Shown: positions 40,507 to 57,289, counted from the stretch's first letter. The stretch: DNA of 64,000 nt from Bowmanella denitrificans (GCF_002887595.1 NZ_PEBU01000001.1:372001-436000); one strand, 5' to 3'. Notes: generated from the letters alone by a model not told the origin. Numbers and translations are program-made.

Positions 40507-40515
40507 TGATAGAAT
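40507..40515 (+). promoter_or_regulatory. Probable purA promoter (extended -10)
   Basis: TGATAGAAT is an extended -10 element (TGn-TAGAAT) ending 32 nt before the purA ATG. No clear -35 hexamer or PurR box was identified by eye. Confidence 0.45.
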
Positions 40516-40544
40516 CCCCGCCTAATTTTCTGACCACTTTTTAA

Positions 40545-41846
<1,302 letters not shown>

Positions 41847-41860
41847 GGTGCTGGCAAATA

Positions 41861-41889
41861 AAAAAACGCCGCTGAATGCGGCGTTTTTT
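41861..41889 (+). terminator. Terminator of purA
   Basis: AACGCCGC / GCGGCGTT stem with a TGAAT loop, flanked by A and T runs; it also faces the convergent end of fadA, so it can act in both directions. Confidence 0.88.
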
Positions 41890-41922
41890 GCTTATAGAGG
41901 TAGTTGCTATCAACGCGCTGAG

Positions 41923-43101
<1,179 letters not shown>

Positions 43102-45243
43102 TTAAGCGAAATAGGACTTGCCGGATGCGGCCATTTCGCGCAATCCGTCAGTGATCTGATAAATGGGCCCCAAACTCGCATACTTGTCGGCCAACGCCAC
43201 AAAGTTCTGCAGACCCAGGGTTTCCATATAGCGGAAGATACCGCCACGGAAAGGCGGGAAGCCAAGCCCGTACAGCAGGGCCATATCCGCCTCGGCTGCA
43301 CTACCAACGATCCCCTCTTCCAGACAGCGTACCGCCTCATTGGCCATCGGGATCATCAAGCGGGCAATCACCTCTTCTGCATCAAACTCCTGGTGTTCAA
43401 TGTTGATTAGCTTATAGGCTTCGGCGGAAGGTGCTTTAGTCGGCTTGCCACGCTTATCCACGCCAAAGTCATAGAAACCTTTGGCGTTTTTCTGGCCGAG
43501 GCGGCCCGCCTGGTAAAGACTCTGAATCGGGTCTTGCTGAATACGCTGCATACGCTCGGGAATGCCGTCAGCCATAACACCCGCCGCATGGTCGGCGGTA
43601 TCCAGCCCAACCACGTCCAGCAAGTAAGCCGGGCCCATCGGCCAGCCAAACAGTTTCTCCATCACCTTGTCAACGGCAACAAAGTCAGCGCCGTCCAACA
43701 ATAACTGACTGAATCCGGCAAAGTATGGGAACAGCACCCGGTTTACCAGGAAGCCAGGGCAGTCATTCACCACTATCGGGGTTTTACCCATCTTCAAGGA
43801 AAAAGCCACCACGGCTGCAATGGTTTCATCACTGGTCTTCTCGCCACGGATAATTTCCACCAGCGGCATTTTATGTACCGGATTAAAGAAGTGCATGCCA
43901 CAGAAGCGTTCCGGCTTTTCCAGGGCATCGGCCAAACTGTTGATTGAAATGGTAGAGGTGTTAGAGCAGATAATGGTGTCAGCCGCCACGCTTTGCTCGG
44001 TTTCTTTGAGCACCGCTGCTTTGACTTTAGGGTTTTCCACCACGGCCTCAATCACCACGTCGGCATCTTTGATCGCGCTGTACTCAAGACTGGGTACGAT
44101 ATTGTTTAACGTCGCGGCCATGGTTCTAGCATCGACCTTACCGCGCTCCATACCTTTACCCAGAATCTTGGCCGCTTCATTCAGACCAAGTTGCAGCGCA
44201 TCCTGACGAATGTCTTTCATCACTGTCGGTGTGCCTTTGACCGCAGACTGATAGGCAATACCGCCGCCCATAATGCCGGCCCCCAGCACCGCGGCTTGTT
44301 TGATCTCTTTACTGGCCGCTTTTGCCTGTTTCTTGCCTTTGCTCTTAACCAGTTGATCGGCCATAAAAATGCCAATCTGCGCGGTAGCAGCGTCTGTTTT
44401 AGACAGCGCAACAAAGCCTTCATTTTCCAGCTTCAGCGCACCTTCACGGTCCAGCCCGGCAGCCTTGGCTACGGTGTCAACCATCATATGCGGCGCCGGA
44501 TAGTGACGCCCTGCTACGGCACTGACCATGGCCTTGGCAGTGGCAAAACTCATCATGGATTCATTGGCATTCAGACTCAGTGGCGAGGTTTTCTGGGTAC
44601 GGCGCTTTTGCCAATCTAGCTTACCGGCAATGGCCTGCTTTAACATAGCAAGCGCCGCATCACGTAGCTTGTCCGGAGCCACCACCGCATCCACCGCGCC
44701 ATCGCTTAACGCCTGTTCAGGTTTTTTGTCACGGCCGCTGGTCATCCATTCAAGGGCATTGTCGGCACCAATGATACGCGGCAGGCGCACCGTACCACCA
44801 AAGCCTGGCATTAAACCCAGTTTTACTTCGGGTAGGCCAATTCTGGCGCTGCTATCGGCAAGACGAAAATCACAAGCCAGGGTCATTTCACAACCGCCGC
44901 CCAGCGCAAAACCGTTAATGGCAGCCAATGTGGGGAAAGGCAAGTCTTCAAAGCGGTCGAACACTTTGGACGTTTTGGCCACCCAGCTCAGCACTTCCTG
45001 CTCGGGTAAGGCAAACAAACCATTAAATTCGGTAATATCGGCGCCTACGATAAAGGCGCCTTTGTTAGAACGCACCAGCGCACCTTTCACCTCGCCGTTG
45101 GCTTCCAGTGCTGCGCAAAGTTCGTTGAGTTCGGATACCGTCTGCTGGTCAAACTTATTGACTGAGCCGGCGGCATCAAACACCACTTCGGCAATGCCAT
45201 CTTCCAGCAAGGACGCAGACAGGCTGTTACCTTGATAAATCAT
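43102..45243 (-). CDS. fadB: Multifunctional fatty-acid oxidation alpha subunit FadB
   Basis: 713 aa with enoyl-CoA hydratase/isomerase domain (about 1-190, [18 protein letters not shown]) and 3-hydroxyacyl-CoA dehydrogenase domains (from about 310, [17 protein letters not shown], then [13 protein letters not shown]). Start at the ATG 45243 ([16 protein letters not shown]) with AAAGGAG 6 nt upstream; the frame extends 20 codons further but lacks a site. First gene of fadBA; a PsrA-type box lies upstream. Confidence 0.97.
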   Translation of the reverse strand: MIYQGNSLSASLLEDGIAEVVFDAAGSVNKFDQQTVSELNELCAALEANGEVKGALVRSNKGAFIVGADITEFNGLFALPEQEVLSWVAKTSKVFDRFEDLPFPTLAAINGFALGGGCEMTLACDFRLADSSARIGLPEVKLGLMPGFGGTVRLPRIIGADNALEWMTSGRDKKPEQALSDGAVDAVVAPDKLRDAALAMLKQAIAGKLDWQKRRTQKTSPLSLNANESMMSFATAKAMVSAVAGRHYPAPHMMVDTVAKAAGLDREGALKLENEGFVALSKTDAATAQIGIFMADQLVKSKGKKQAKAASKEIKQAAVLGAGIMGGGIAYQSAVKGTPTVMKDIRQDALQLGLNEAAKILGKGMERGKVDARTMAATLNNIVPSLEYSAIKDADVVIEAVVENPKVKAAVLKETEQSVAADTIICSNTSTISINSLADALEKPERFCGMHFFNPVHKMPLVEIIRGEKTSDETIAAVVAFSLKMGKTPIVVNDCPGFLVNRVLFPYFAGFSQLLLDGADFVAVDKVMEKLFGWPMGPAYLLDVVGLDTADHAAGVMADGIPERMQRIQQDPIQSLYQAGRLGQKNAKGFYDFGVDKRGKPTKAPSAEAYKLINIEHQEFDAEEVIARLMIPMANEAVRCLEEGIVGSAAEADMALLYGLGFPPFRGGIFRYMETLGLQNFVALADKYASLGPIYQITDGLREMAASGKSYFA

Positions 45244-45353
45244 GTTGCTCTCCTTTGGCCATCTATACTGATGGTGCAACGTCCGGTTTAAACCGGCACG
45301 CAAGTGTAGGGTGGCTCAATTCTTGTTGAAGGCGTATTAAATTTCAACCGAAA

Positions 45354-45371
45354 TTCAAACAATCGTTTAAA
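45354..45371 (-). promoter_or_regulatory. PsrA-type operator upstream of fadBA
   Basis: TTCAAACAATCGTTTAAA contains CAAAC-AATC-GTTTA, matching the published PsrA pattern of CAAAC and GTTTG arms with a 2-4 nt gap. It lies about 110 nt before the fadB start in the 296-nt fadB-slt gap. PsrA is the known fatty-acid regulator of beta-oxidation genes in Pseudomonas and alteromonads, so the target makes sense. Confidence 0.6.
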
Positions 45372-45539
45372 TAATTTTTCATCCTGATAAAAACCTGAAT
45401 AAAGTCAATTAGCTAAGCCTACCTTCAGCAAGTCTGTACAAAAAACAGACAAAATATACACCTAAGATGCTGGTCACATACTTGATTATCCAGCGACTAT
45501 CATTAATCTAAAGGGTCCCTGCGCTTCAGGAGGCTGGTA

Positions 45540-48885
<3,346 letters not shown>

Positions 48886-48911
48886 GTCACAATAACAACA
48901 GGAATAACAAT

Positions 48912-50081
48912 ATGAAGAACAAAATTGCCCTGACCATCGCTGCTTTGCTGGCTTCCGGCAGTGTGCTGGCCATTCAGCCTTCTGAACAGGCGAAGCGGCT
49001 GGCCAAAGATACTATCATTGTTGACGGTCATATCGACGTACCCTACCGCCTGAACGATGAATGGGAAGATGTGACGCTGGCCACAGACAAGGGCGATTTT
49101 GACTATCCCAGAGCAGTGGAAGGCGGCCTGAATGCACCCTTTATGTCTATCTACATTCCGGCCAGCTATGAAGAAGCCGGTGGCAGTGTATTGTTGGCAA
49201 ACCGCTTAATCGACAGTGTTGAGGCCATTGTCGGCCGCGCCCCGGACAAATTTGCCATTGCCCATTCGGTGGCCGATGTAGAAACGGCCTTTAAGAATGG
49301 CAAAATCGCGTTGCCCATGGGGATGGAAAACGGCACCCCTCTGGAAGGTAGCTTTGACAACCTTAAGCACTTCTACCAACGCGGTGTGCGTTACATCACC
49401 CTGGCCCATTCACAAGCAAACCATATCTCGGATTCTTCTTACGACTTGCGCCGCAAATGGCATGGCCTGAGCGACTTTGGTAAGCAGTTGGTTACCGAGA
49501 TGAATAACATCGGCATGATGATCGATATTTCTCATGTGTCAGACGATGCTTTTTATCAGGTTATCGAACTGACCAAAGCGCCAGTGATTGCCTCGCACTC
49601 CTCATTGCGTAAGTTTACTCCCGGCTTTGAGCGCAACATGAACGACGATATGATCAAGGCGCTGGCTAAAAATGGCGGGGTAGTGATGATTAACTTTGGC
49701 TCCAGTTTTGTCTCCAATCAGGCTCAGGCCTGGGGCAAAAAACGCAGTGAAGCCATGAAGGAAGCCGACGTTAAAGATCGCGACGCATTTGACAAAACCT
49801 ACCGTCAGAATAACCCATATCCTTTTGCTACCCTGAAAATCGTTCTGGACCATATTGACCATGTGCGTGATTTGGTGGGTATTGACTACATAGGCATTGG
49901 TTCAGACTATGATGGTGTCGGCGATTCACTGCCCACCGATCTGAAAGACGTGTCCACTTATCCCAACCTGGTTCAGGGCTTACTGGACAGAGGCTACAGT
50001 GAAGCGGATATCCGCAAAATCCTGTCAGGTAACCTGCTAAGGGTTTGGCGCCAGGTGGAAGCTTACGCTGCCGCGCACTAA
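48912..50081 (+). CDS. Exported M19 membrane-type dipeptidase
   Basis: 389-aa zinc dipeptidase of the renal dipeptidase family. Signal peptide 1-20 (MKNKIALTIAALLASGSVLA). Metal motif DGHIDVP at 38-44, then GMENGTPL, the YITLAHSQANHISDSS region, ISHVSDDAF and SHSSLRKF match family M19. Follows pepQ by 26 nt with its own AGGA site, so it may be cotranscribed; together they suggest peptide use. Confidence 0.9.
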   Translation: MKNKIALTIAALLASGSVLAIQPSEQAKRLAKDTIIVDGHIDVPYRLNDEWEDVTLATDKGDFDYPRAVEGGLNAPFMSIYIPASYEEAGGSVLLANRLIDSVEAIVGRAPDKFAIAHSVADVETAFKNGKIALPMGMENGTPLEGSFDNLKHFYQRGVRYITLAHSQANHISDSSYDLRRKWHGLSDFGKQLVTEMNNIGMMIDISHVSDDAFYQVIELTKAPVIASHSSLRKFTPGFERNMNDDMIKALAKNGGVVMINFGSSFVSNQAQAWGKKRSEAMKEADVKDRDAFDKTYRQNNPYPFATLKIVLDHIDHVRDLVGIDYIGIGSDYDGVGDSLPTDLKDVSTYPNLVQGLLDRGYSEADIRKILSGNLLRVWRQVEAYAAAH

Positions 50082-50090
50082 CGAGAAACG

Positions 50091-50119
50091 AAAAGCCGCG
50101 CAATGCGCGGCTTCTTCTT
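50091..50119 (+). terminator. Terminator of the M19 dipeptidase gene
   Basis: AAGCCGCGC / GCGCGGCTT stem with an AAT loop and a CTTCTT tail, 9 nt after the stop codon and before the convergent protease gene. Confidence 0.75.
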
Positions 50120-50134
50120 ACCTAGCTGGGTAGC

Positions 50135-51055
50135 TTATTTGGACAGCGCCTTGCGACGTCCCCCCATCAGCAACAGACCCAAAGCTAATGCAAACATACT
50201 GATAGTGCCTGGCTCCGGTACCGCTCTGGCATTGATCCAGTCAACAAAACTGCTCACCCGGGTAGAGCCATAAGCATCACCGTACTCAGCGTAAATGCCA
50301 CTTCTGTTTATATCAAACCCTACAGAATGCACGCCAGCCAGATGATACTCACCATTTTCGTAGATAAATAACCCGCCACCGGAATCCCCACCAGCGATAG
50401 AGTATTCATAATCGATAGCCAAGTCGTCGAAGGTATACCCGGTGAAGTCAAATGTGTTATACAGCGGGTCGACAGGATGGTCAAAGTCGGAGAACAGAAT
50501 ATGGTCACCATTACCTTCTAATGACCAAGTATCATCAATAATATTCTGTCCGCCGCGACGCTCACCCGGTGGTAAAACGGAGCCCGTCTCCCCAGTGCCC
50601 GTTGCGCCATAGCCTACATGCGTGGCAATAGACAAAAACTCGTTAGCCCCTTCGTACAATTTGGCAAATGGCACAGTCAACGCTTCTTTTACATACATCA
50701 GGCCAATATCCCAACCGGCCAGCAAGTCACCGGTCCAGTTTTCATGGGCGAACCAGCGGCTGGCCTGATAAGCCGTATGTCCCATACCAGAGCCGTTGTA
50801 CTGATAGAACGTCATATTTGTGGCTTCGTCTACGCAATGCGCAGCCGTCAGAATCCAGTTGGATGAAATCGCCGTGCCGCTACAGATATACCCACCGTCC
50901 GGTGTATCAAAGAGTATTTTTCCTACCGAATTGAATGCAGGGTTACTGCCAATGGCTTTATAAATATCGTCACTGACATCGTGGCGAATCACCCCTGCCA
51001 TGGCGGTAGAAGACAGGCACACAAGCCCCATAGCTGCGACTAATTTTTTTATCAT
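50135..51055 (-). CDS. Trypsin-like serine protease with PEP-CTERM anchor
   Basis: 306-aa secreted S1 protease. Signal peptide 1-20. Catalytic triad: His73 in TAAHCVD, Asp116 in GWDIGLM, Ser225 in GGDSGGG. The C-terminal sorting signal starts at VPEPGT (279-284), followed by a hydrophobic helix (ISMFALALGLLLMGG) and a basic tail RRKALSK. This tripartite end is the PEP-CTERM motif processed by exosortase. An AGGGA site precedes the ATG. No exosortase is in this window. Confidence 0.9.
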   Translation of the reverse strand: MIKKLVAAMGLVCLSSTAMAGVIRHDVSDDIYKAIGSNPAFNSVGKILFDTPDGGYICSGTAISSNWILTAAHCVDEATNMTFYQYNGSGMGHTAYQASRWFAHENWTGDLLAGWDIGLMYVKEALTVPFAKLYEGANEFLSIATHVGYGATGTGETGSVLPPGERRGGQNIIDDTWSLEGNGDHILFSDFDHPVDPLYNTFDFTGYTFDDLAIDYEYSIAGGDSGGGLFIYENGEYHLAGVHSVGFDINRSGIYAEYGDAYGSTRVSSFVDWINARAVPEPGTISMFALALGLLLMGGRRKALSK

Positions 51056-51333
51056 TATTGTTCCCTATTATTGTTTTATTACTAATCTGCTGTGCAAGAG
51101 CAGGGGAGGCGTTAAGCAAAATTCAGGCCTTGTATTTTTACACTTATATTTCAATTGGATAAGCAAACATTTAACACTGAACTGTTAAAAAACCTGACAA
51201 TACATTGCCCTTATCTGGCTGCGCTGAACTGTCAATTTATGCTATTAGCGGGTATGCTTGCGCCACAGCAATACGGCTAAGTTCATCAGATTGGTCCATA
51301 TCCAATCATCTCTCCTTAACTACAGGAATAATC

Positions 51334-51951
51334 ATGTCTAAGACTTATACCACCCCAGAGCTGCAGGCCAGCTACGGCATCGGCCTGCAAATGGGCGAGC
51401 AACTGGCATCCAACCCTTTTGAAGGGCTGGACATTGACGCGGTACAAGACGGCCTGGCCACCGCCTTTCACAAACTGCCCAGTGCGGTAAGTAATGAAGA
51501 CCTGCGCGTGGCCTTTAACGCCATTCACCAGAAGATGCAGGCAGCCAAGGCCGAGCAATCCAAAGCCGTGATCTCAGAAGGCGAAGACTTCCTGGCCGAC
51601 AACGCTAAACGTGACGGTGTGACCGTGACCGATTCTGGTCTGCAGTATGAAGTACTGAATGCCGGCAGCGGTGACAAGCCGGTTGCCTCGTCCACCGTAC
51701 GTACCCATTACCATGGCACGCTGATCGACGGTACCGTATTTGACAGCTCCTACGAACGTGGCCAACCAGCCGAGTTCCCGGTAGGTGGCGTGATTAAAGG
51801 TTGGACCGAAGCCCTGCAATTGATGCAGGTCGGTGCCAAGTGGCGTTTGTATGTGCCTTATCAACTGGCCTACGGTGAGCAAGGTGCAGGCGCGGCGATC
51901 AAGCCTTACAGCACCCTGATTTTTGATGTGGAACTGCTGGATATTCTCTGA
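51334..51951 (+). CDS. fklB: FKBP-type peptidyl-prolyl isomerase (FklB-like)
   Basis: 205 aa. N-terminal dimerisation helices (about 1-85, YGIGLQMGEQLASNPFEGLD) and a C-terminal FKBP domain (about 100-205, VRTHYHGTLIDGTVFDSSYE, GWTEALQLMQVG, LAYGEQGAG). No signal peptide, so cytoplasmic FKBP22-like. ATG at 51334; the frame is open further upstream but lacks homology. 278 nt separate it from the divergent protease gene, with no gene in between. Confidence 0.92.
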   Translation: MSKTYTTPELQASYGIGLQMGEQLASNPFEGLDIDAVQDGLATAFHKLPSAVSNEDLRVAFNAIHQKMQAAKAEQSKAVISEGEDFLADNAKRDGVTVTDSGLQYEVLNAGSGDKPVASSTVRTHYHGTLIDGTVFDSSYERGQPAEFPVGGVIKGWTEALQLMQVGAKWRLYVPYQLAYGEQGAGAAIKPYSTLIFDVELLDIL

Positions 51952-51967
51952 GCCACCACTGAAAAGC

Positions 51968-51996
51968 AAAAAGGCCTGAGATATCAGGCCTTTTTT
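51968..51996 (+). terminator. Terminator between fklB and hutH
   Basis: AAAAAGGCCTGA / TCAGGCCTTTTT, 12 perfect pairs with a GATA loop and a T run, placed between convergent genes; it can serve both. Confidence 0.92.
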
Positions 51997-52013
51997 GTTT
52001 TCAAGCAGCGACT

Positions 52014-53543
52014 TTAGGCTTGATGGCTTACCAGCAGCGCCTCAACCAGATGGTTGTAAGCCCCCGTACCGATTTGCGCGGCGATGGCTTCTATATCAGG
52101 CGAGAAGTATCTATCGTGGTCATAAAACCCTACCCGCTCACGCACCAATGCATAGCCCTGCTCTACTTTAGGGCTGGAACGTAGCGGCCGACGAAAATCC
52201 ATCCCCTGGGCAGCGGCCAGTAATTCCACGGCCAGAATACCACGGGTATTTTCCGCCATATCAGCCAGACGACGGCCGGCAAAGGTAGCCATCGACACAT
52301 GGTCTTCCTGGTTGGCAGACGTGGGCAAGCTGTCCACCGAGGCCGGGTGAGCAAAGGTCTTGTTCTCGGAAGCCAGTGCCGCGGCCGTTACCTGAGCCAG
52401 CATAAAGCCTGAGTTCACCCCGCCGTTATTAACCAAAAAGGGCGGCAGCTTAGACAAGCCGCTGTCAATCAGCAGCGCCATTCTGCGCTCGGACAAGGCG
52501 CCGATTTCGGCTATGGCCAGGGCCAGATTATCCGCCGCCATGGCCACAGGTTCAGCGTGGAAGTTACCGCCAGAGATAATGTCGTCACCAAATACCAGTG
52601 GGTTATCGGTCACGCCATTGGCCTCCACCAGCAATACTTCGGCGGCCTGGCGCATCTGAGTTAAGCAAGCGCCCATTACTTGCGGCTGACAACGCAGGGA
52701 ATAAGGATCTTGCACCTTTTCACAGTCATGGTGTGATTGTCCAATTTCGGACTCATCACCCAGCAGGTCACGGTAAGCCGCTGCCATATCTATCTGGCCG
52801 CGCTGACCACGGGCTGCATGAATTCGTGCATCAAAAGGGGCACGGCTGCCCAATGCCGCTTCCACGCACATGGCGCCACCCACGGTAGCAGCAGCCAGCA
52901 AATCTTCGGCATAAAATAACCCTTCCAGGGCAAAAGCCGTTGAAGCCTGGGTACCGTTTAACAGCGCCAGCCCTTCTTTAGGCGCAAAGGTCACAGGTGC
53001 AAGTCCGGCAATTTTCAGGCCCTCGGCCCCGGTTAGAATCTCGCCCTTATAGCGCACATGGCCTTCACCCATCAGAGGCATACTCATATGTGCCAAAGGT
53101 GCCAGGTCGCCGCTGGCCCCCACAGAACCTTTTTTCGGTACACAAGGGTAAACGTCAGCATTCAGCAGCGCGATCAGGTTTTCGATCACCAACAAACGGA
53201 TACCGGAGAAACCACGGGCCAGGCTGTTGATTTTTAATAGCATCATCAGTCTGACGGTATTGTCGTCCATCAACTGGCCGGTACCTGCCGCATGGGAAAG
53301 CACGATACTGCGCTGCAACAATTCCAGCTCTTCAGGCTTGATTCGGGTATTGGCCAGCAAACCAAAGCCGGTGTTAATGCCATACACCACCCGGCCTTCA
53401 TCAAGGATTTTCTTCACTGTAGCGGCCGAGGCGTTAATGGCTGGCTTGGCCTGCTCATCCAGCCTGACATTTACTGCGGCGCGGCTGACGGCACGCAGTT
53501 GCGCCAGATTCAACTGGCCGGGAAATAGCGTTAAAGCTGTCAT
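52014..53543 (-). CDS. hutH: Histidine ammonia-lyase
   Basis: 509-aa enzyme turning L-histidine into trans-urocanate. The Ala143-Ser144-Gly145 triad in [12 protein letters not shown] forms the MIO cofactor. The characteristic YGINTGFG and QEDHVSM segments are present. Its ATG overlaps the hutU stop by one base (TAATG). Last gene of hutC-hutU-hutH. Confidence 0.97.
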   Translation of the reverse strand: MTALTLFPGQLNLAQLRAVSRAAVNVRLDEQAKPAINASAATVKKILDEGRVVYGINTGFGLLANTRIKPEELELLQRSIVLSHAAGTGQLMDDNTVRLMMLLKINSLARGFSGIRLLVIENLIALLNADVYPCVPKKGSVGASGDLAPLAHMSMPLMGEGHVRYKGEILTGAEGLKIAGLAPVTFAPKEGLALLNGTQASTAFALEGLFYAEDLLAAATVGGAMCVEAALGSRAPFDARIHAARGQRGQIDMAAAYRDLLGDESEIGQSHHDCEKVQDPYSLRCQPQVMGACLTQMRQAAEVLLVEANGVTDNPLVFGDDIISGGNFHAEPVAMAADNLALAIAEIGALSERRMALLIDSGLSKLPPFLVNNGGVNSGFMLAQVTAAALASENKTFAHPASVDSLPTSANQEDHVSMATFAGRRLADMAENTRGILAVELLAAAQGMDFRRPLRSSPKVEQGYALVRERVGFYDHDRYFSPDIEAIAAQIGTGAYNHLVEALLVSHQA

Positions 53544-55207
53544 TATTGATTCTCCAGCATCGGCAGATCCAGACCCTGCTCTTTGGCACAGCGCTTGGCA
53601 ATCTCATACCCCGCATCGGCGTGACGCATCACGCCGGTTGCCGGGTCATTCCACAATACCCGGCTTACCCGTTGGGCCGCGGCGTCTGTGCCGTCACACA
53701 AGATCACCACCCCGGCGTGCTGGGAAAAGCCCATGCCGACGCCACCGCCGTGATGCAAACTAACCCAGGTCGCGCCACCGGCGGTGGACAACAGGGCATT
53801 TAGCAATGGCCAGTCGGATACTGCGTCTGAGCCGTCCAGCATGCTCTCGGTTTCGCGGTTGGGGCTGGCGACCGAGCCGGAGTCCAGATGGTCACGGCCA
53901 ATCACTACCGGGGCTTTCAGCTCGCCATTTTTGACCATTTCGTTGAAGGCCTGTGCGACACGGGCACGATCTTTCAGGCCGATCCAGCAAATGCGTGCTG
54001 GCAGGCCCTGAAACTGAATGCGCTCGCGGGCCATGTCCAGCCAGTTATGCAGGTGCGGATTATCGGGGATCAGTTCTTTGACCTTCTGGTCGGTTTTATA
54101 AATATCGTCTGGATCGCCAGACAAGGCCGCCCAGCGGAATGGGCCAATGCCTTCGCAGAACAGCGGGCGAATATAAGCCGGTACAAAACCCGGGAAATCA
54201 AAGGCATTAGCCACGCCTTCCTCAAAGGCCATCTGGCGGATATTGTTGCCATAATCCAGGGTGGCGGCCCCGCGCTCTTGCAAGGTCAGCATAGCGCGAA
54301 CCTGCACCGCCATGGACTGTTTGGCTGCTTTTACCACTGCCGCTTCGTCCTGCTGGCGCATGTTGGCTGCCTGTTCCAGAGTCCAGCCCTGCGGCAGATA
54401 ACCGTTTAATGGATCATGGGCAGAGGTCTGATCGGTGACCACATCCGGAGTGATATTACGCTCCACCAGCTCAGCAAAGATATCGGCGGCATTACCCAGC
54501 AAACCGACAGAAATCGGGCTCGCGGATGCCTTGAGCATAGCCAACGCCTCATCCAGTGATGCAGCCTTTTTGTCCAGGTAGCGGGTGCGCAGACGAAAAT
54601 CGATACGGGTTTCATCCACATCCACCGCCAGCATGGAGAAACCGGCCATAGTGGCCGCCAGAGGTTGGGCACCGCCCATGCCACCAAGCCCCCCAGTAAG
54701 TACCCACTTTCCGTTTGCTTCCCCATTAAAATGCTGTCTGGCGACGGCTCCAAAGGTTTCATAGGTGCCTTGTACAATGCCCTGACTACCAATATAGATC
54801 CAGCTACCAGCGGTCATCTGGCCGTACATCATCAGGCCTTGTTTATCCAACTGATTGAAGTGCTCCCAGTTGGCCCAGTGTGGCACCAGGTTGGAGTTGG
54901 CAATCAGTACCCGCGGCGCATCCGCATGGGTTTTAAACACGCCAACGGGCTTGCCGGATTGAATCAACAACGATTCATCCAGTTCCAGGCGCTGTAACAC
55001 CTCAACAATCTTATCAAAGCAGGCCCAGTCTCTGGCCGCACGGCCAATGCCGCCATACACCACCAGATCTTCCGGGCGCTCGGCCACATCCGGGTCCAGA
55101 TTGTTCATCAGCATTCGCAGCGCAGCTTCTGCCTGCCAGTGTTTGCAGCTCAGCTGGCTGCCATGGGGCGCGCGGATTACGCGGGCCGGATCATGTCGGT
55201 TGTTCAT
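53543..55207 (-). CDS. hutU: Urocanate hydratase
   Basis: 554-aa NAD+-dependent enzyme, second step of histidine breakdown. The start [16 protein letters not shown], the NAD-binding [12 protein letters not shown] and the [18 protein letters not shown] segments are diagnostic. Its ATG overlaps the hutC stop (ATGA, 4 nt) and its ribosome site AGGAG lies inside hutC. Confidence 0.97.
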   Translation of the reverse strand: MNNRHDPARVIRAPHGSQLSCKHWQAEAALRMLMNNLDPDVAERPEDLVVYGGIGRAARDWACFDKIVEVLQRLELDESLLIQSGKPVGVFKTHADAPRVLIANSNLVPHWANWEHFNQLDKQGLMMYGQMTAGSWIYIGSQGIVQGTYETFGAVARQHFNGEANGKWVLTGGLGGMGGAQPLAATMAGFSMLAVDVDETRIDFRLRTRYLDKKAASLDEALAMLKASASPISVGLLGNAADIFAELVERNITPDVVTDQTSAHDPLNGYLPQGWTLEQAANMRQQDEAAVVKAAKQSMAVQVRAMLTLQERGAATLDYGNNIRQMAFEEGVANAFDFPGFVPAYIRPLFCEGIGPFRWAALSGDPDDIYKTDQKVKELIPDNPHLHNWLDMARERIQFQGLPARICWIGLKDRARVAQAFNEMVKNGELKAPVVIGRDHLDSGSVASPNRETESMLDGSDAVSDWPLLNALLSTAGGATWVSLHHGGGVGMGFSQHAGVVILCDGTDAAAQRVSRVLWNDPATGVMRHADAGYEIAKRCAKEQGLDLPMLENQ

Positions 55208-55938
55208 GCTTGTCTCCTGTTAATTCGTTCACCTGGTACAAAGGTCAAATGACCACCAAGCTGGTATTTTTCACCTGGATGGGTCAGCAACGCATGGCTG
55301 ACCACGCCATCGCGGCTCCAGGTGGTACGGTGTAATCTCAGGCAAGGCGCGCCCTCAGCCATGGCCAGATGTTGTTGCGCCAGTGCGTCGGCCAGCATGG
55401 CCTGCACTTTGTGCTCGGCTTCGGTAAGCGGCGCGGCGCTGCACAGATATTCGTGTGGGGTCAGTTGGCTGAAATCCTGCTTGAGGTAGTCAGGAGCCAG
55501 CGCCGGATTAACGTAGCGTTGCTCCAGTTGCAATGGCTCATCATCCTGCCAATGGCAAATCAGGCTGTAATACAAGGGGGCACCGGGTTGCAAAGCAAAA
55601 TGCACTGCCAGCGCCTTGTCGGCCTTCACTTCGACCAGCTCCAGAACCTCGGCACGGTGTTGATGCTGACGCTCGCGAATTTCATCGGCAATATTGCGAA
55701 TTTGCAGCATCGACGATTGGCTTTTCAGCGGTGCCACGCAGGTGGCAGCACCCTGAGTGCGTTGCAATACGCCTTGTTCCGCCAGTTCCTGCAGCGCGCG
55801 TCGGGCGGTCATCCGGCTGACGCCAAACTCAGCGGCCAACTGGTTTTCAGACGGCACCGCATCCCCTTCAGCCCACAGACCGGTTTCAATCCGCTGCAGA
55901 ATATGGGTTTTGATTTGTTGGTATTTGCTGTCTGCCAC
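55204..55938 (-). CDS. hutC: GntR-family histidine-utilisation repressor HutC
   Basis: 244 aa. N-terminal winged helix (about 5-70: [36 protein letters not shown]) and a C-terminal UTRA ligand domain (about 90-240) that senses urocanate. GTG at 55938 is chosen because AGGGG lies 7 nt upstream and the family begins there; the open frame upstream runs through the operator. Heads the hutC-hutU-hutH operon and is divergent from hutI. Confidence 0.93.
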   Translation of the reverse strand: MADSKYQQIKTHILQRIETGLWAEGDAVPSENQLAAEFGVSRMTARRALQELAEQGVLQRTQGAATCVAPLKSQSSMLQIRNIADEIRERQHQHRAEVLELVEVKADKALAVHFALQPGAPLYYSLICHWQDDEPLQLEQRYVNPALAPDYLKQDFSQLTPHEYLCSAAPLTEAEHKVQAMLADALAQQHLAMAEGAPCLRLHRTTWSRDGVVSHALLTHPGEKYQLGGHLTFVPGERINRRQA

Positions 55939-55987
55939 CCGTCGCCCCTGCAAAGTACTTAACTGTCGATTAACATGGTTATATAAA

Positions 55988-56016
55988 TTGACACAAAGAA
56001 CTTGTCTATACAAGAT
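55988..56016 (+). promoter_or_regulatory. hutI promoter with embedded HutC operator
   Basis: TTGACA at 55988, a 17-nt spacer and CAAGAT at 56011 form a likely promoter. The near-perfect palindrome CTTGTCTATACAAG (56001-56014) sits across the spacer and -10 and resembles the GTATATAC-centred HutC sites of other proteobacteria. Between divergent hutC and hutI, it could repress both until urocanate accumulates. Confidence 0.7.
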
Positions 56017-56050
56017 AGGCAACACACATACTCCGTTAAGGAAACTTGCC

Positions 56051-57289
56051 ATGCCGGTTACCCAATCTGCTGACTTACTGCTAACCAATGCTAATTTGGC
56101 CACCCTTGACCCTGCTCTTGGCTCTTACGGCATTATCGAACAAGGCGCATTACTGGTGCGCGAAGGGAGAATTCAATGGCTGGGCCCACAGCAGGACCTG
56201 CCAAGTCTGGGCGAAGTAAAACAGGCGCTGGATTGTCAGGGCCAGTGGCTGTTACCCGGCTTTATCGATTGCCATACGCATCTGGTGTTTGCCGGTAACC
56301 GCGCCGATGAATTTGAGCGGCGTCTGCAGGGCGTCAGCTATGCCGATATTGCCAAACAGGGCGGCGGTATTCGCCGTACGGTTAGCGCTACCCGTCAGGC
56401 CAGTGAAGCGGAACTATTGGCGCTGACGTTAAAACGGGCTGAAACGCTGCTAAGCCAGGGCGTGACTTGTGTGGAAGTAAAATCCGGCTATGGTTTGGAT
56501 ATGGACACAGAACTGAAAATGCTGCGGGTGGCCAGGCAAATCGATAAACACCTGCCAATCACGGTAAAAACTACCTTCTTAGGTGCTCATGCGCTGCCAA
56601 TCGAATTTCAGGACAATGCCCAGGGCTATATCGATAAGGTCTGTCAGCAGATGTTGCCGACCATTGCCGAACAACAACTGGCCGATGCCGTCGACGTATT
56701 CTGTGAAAATATCGGCTTTAGTCTGGCGCATACCCGCCAGGTGTTTGATACCGCCAGGCAACTGGGGTTACCGGTGAAGTTACATGCCGAGCAACTTTCC
56801 AATCTCGGTGGCAGCGAACTGGCAGCCGAATACCAGGCCTTGTCGGTGGACCATATTGAGTTTCTGAGCGAAGCCGGCGTCAAGGCCATAGCCCAAAGCG
56901 GTACGGTCGCTACCTTATTGCCGGGTGCATTCTATTATCTGAAGGAAACGCAGAAACCGCCCGTTGACCTGCTGCGCAAACATCAGGTGCCGATGGCCAT
57001 TGCCACCGACTTTAACCCTGGCTCTTCGCCTATTCTGAACCTGCCACTGATGCTGAATATGGCCTGTACTCTGTTTGCCCTGACACCACTGGAAGCCTTG
57101 CAGGGCATTACCTTAAATGCCGCCAAAGCGCTGGGCGTACAGAAGCAGCTCGGCCAGTTAAAAGTGGGTATGCAGGCCGATATGCAATTGCTGGATATCA
57201 GCCACCCCAACCAGTTGGCTTATCAGGTAGGCCTTAATCCACTGAGCCGCTTATGGCAGGCCGGTAAAGCAATCAAAGGCGGGCGCTGA
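56051..57289 (+). CDS. hutI: Imidazolonepropionase
   Basis: 412-aa metal amidohydrolase, third step of histidine breakdown. Metal motif FIDCHTHLVFAGNR near 74-87, the KSGYGLD substrate loop, LHAEQLS and ATDFNPGSSP are family signatures. ATG at 56051 has AAGGA 8 nt upstream. Divergent from hutC. No hutG or hutF is seen, so the last step (formiminoglutamate) must be encoded elsewhere. Confidence 0.96.
   Translation: MPVTQSADLLLTNANLATLDPALGSYGIIEQGALLVREGRIQWLGPQQDLPSLGEVKQALDCQGQWLLPGFIDCHTHLVFAGNRADEFERRLQGVSYADIAKQGGGIRRTVSATRQASEAELLALTLKRAETLLSQGVTCVEVKSGYGLDMDTELKMLRVARQIDKHLPITVKTTFLGAHALPIEFQDNAQGYIDKVCQQMLPTIAEQQLADAVDVFCENIGFSLAHTRQVFDTARQLGLPVKLHAEQLSNLGGSELAAEYQALSVDHIEFLSEAGVKAIAQSGTVATLLPGAFYYLKETQKPPVDLLRKHQVPMAIATDFNPGSSPILNLPLMLNMACTLFALTPLEALQGITLNAAKALGVQKQLGQLKVGMQADMQLLDISHPNQLAYQVGLNPLSRLWQAGKAIKGGR

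Noticed and set aside
55939-56103. N-terminal extension of hutC upstream of the GTG
   Set aside because: The open frame crosses the HutC operator and the hutI start; the family begins at the GTG with its AGGGG site.
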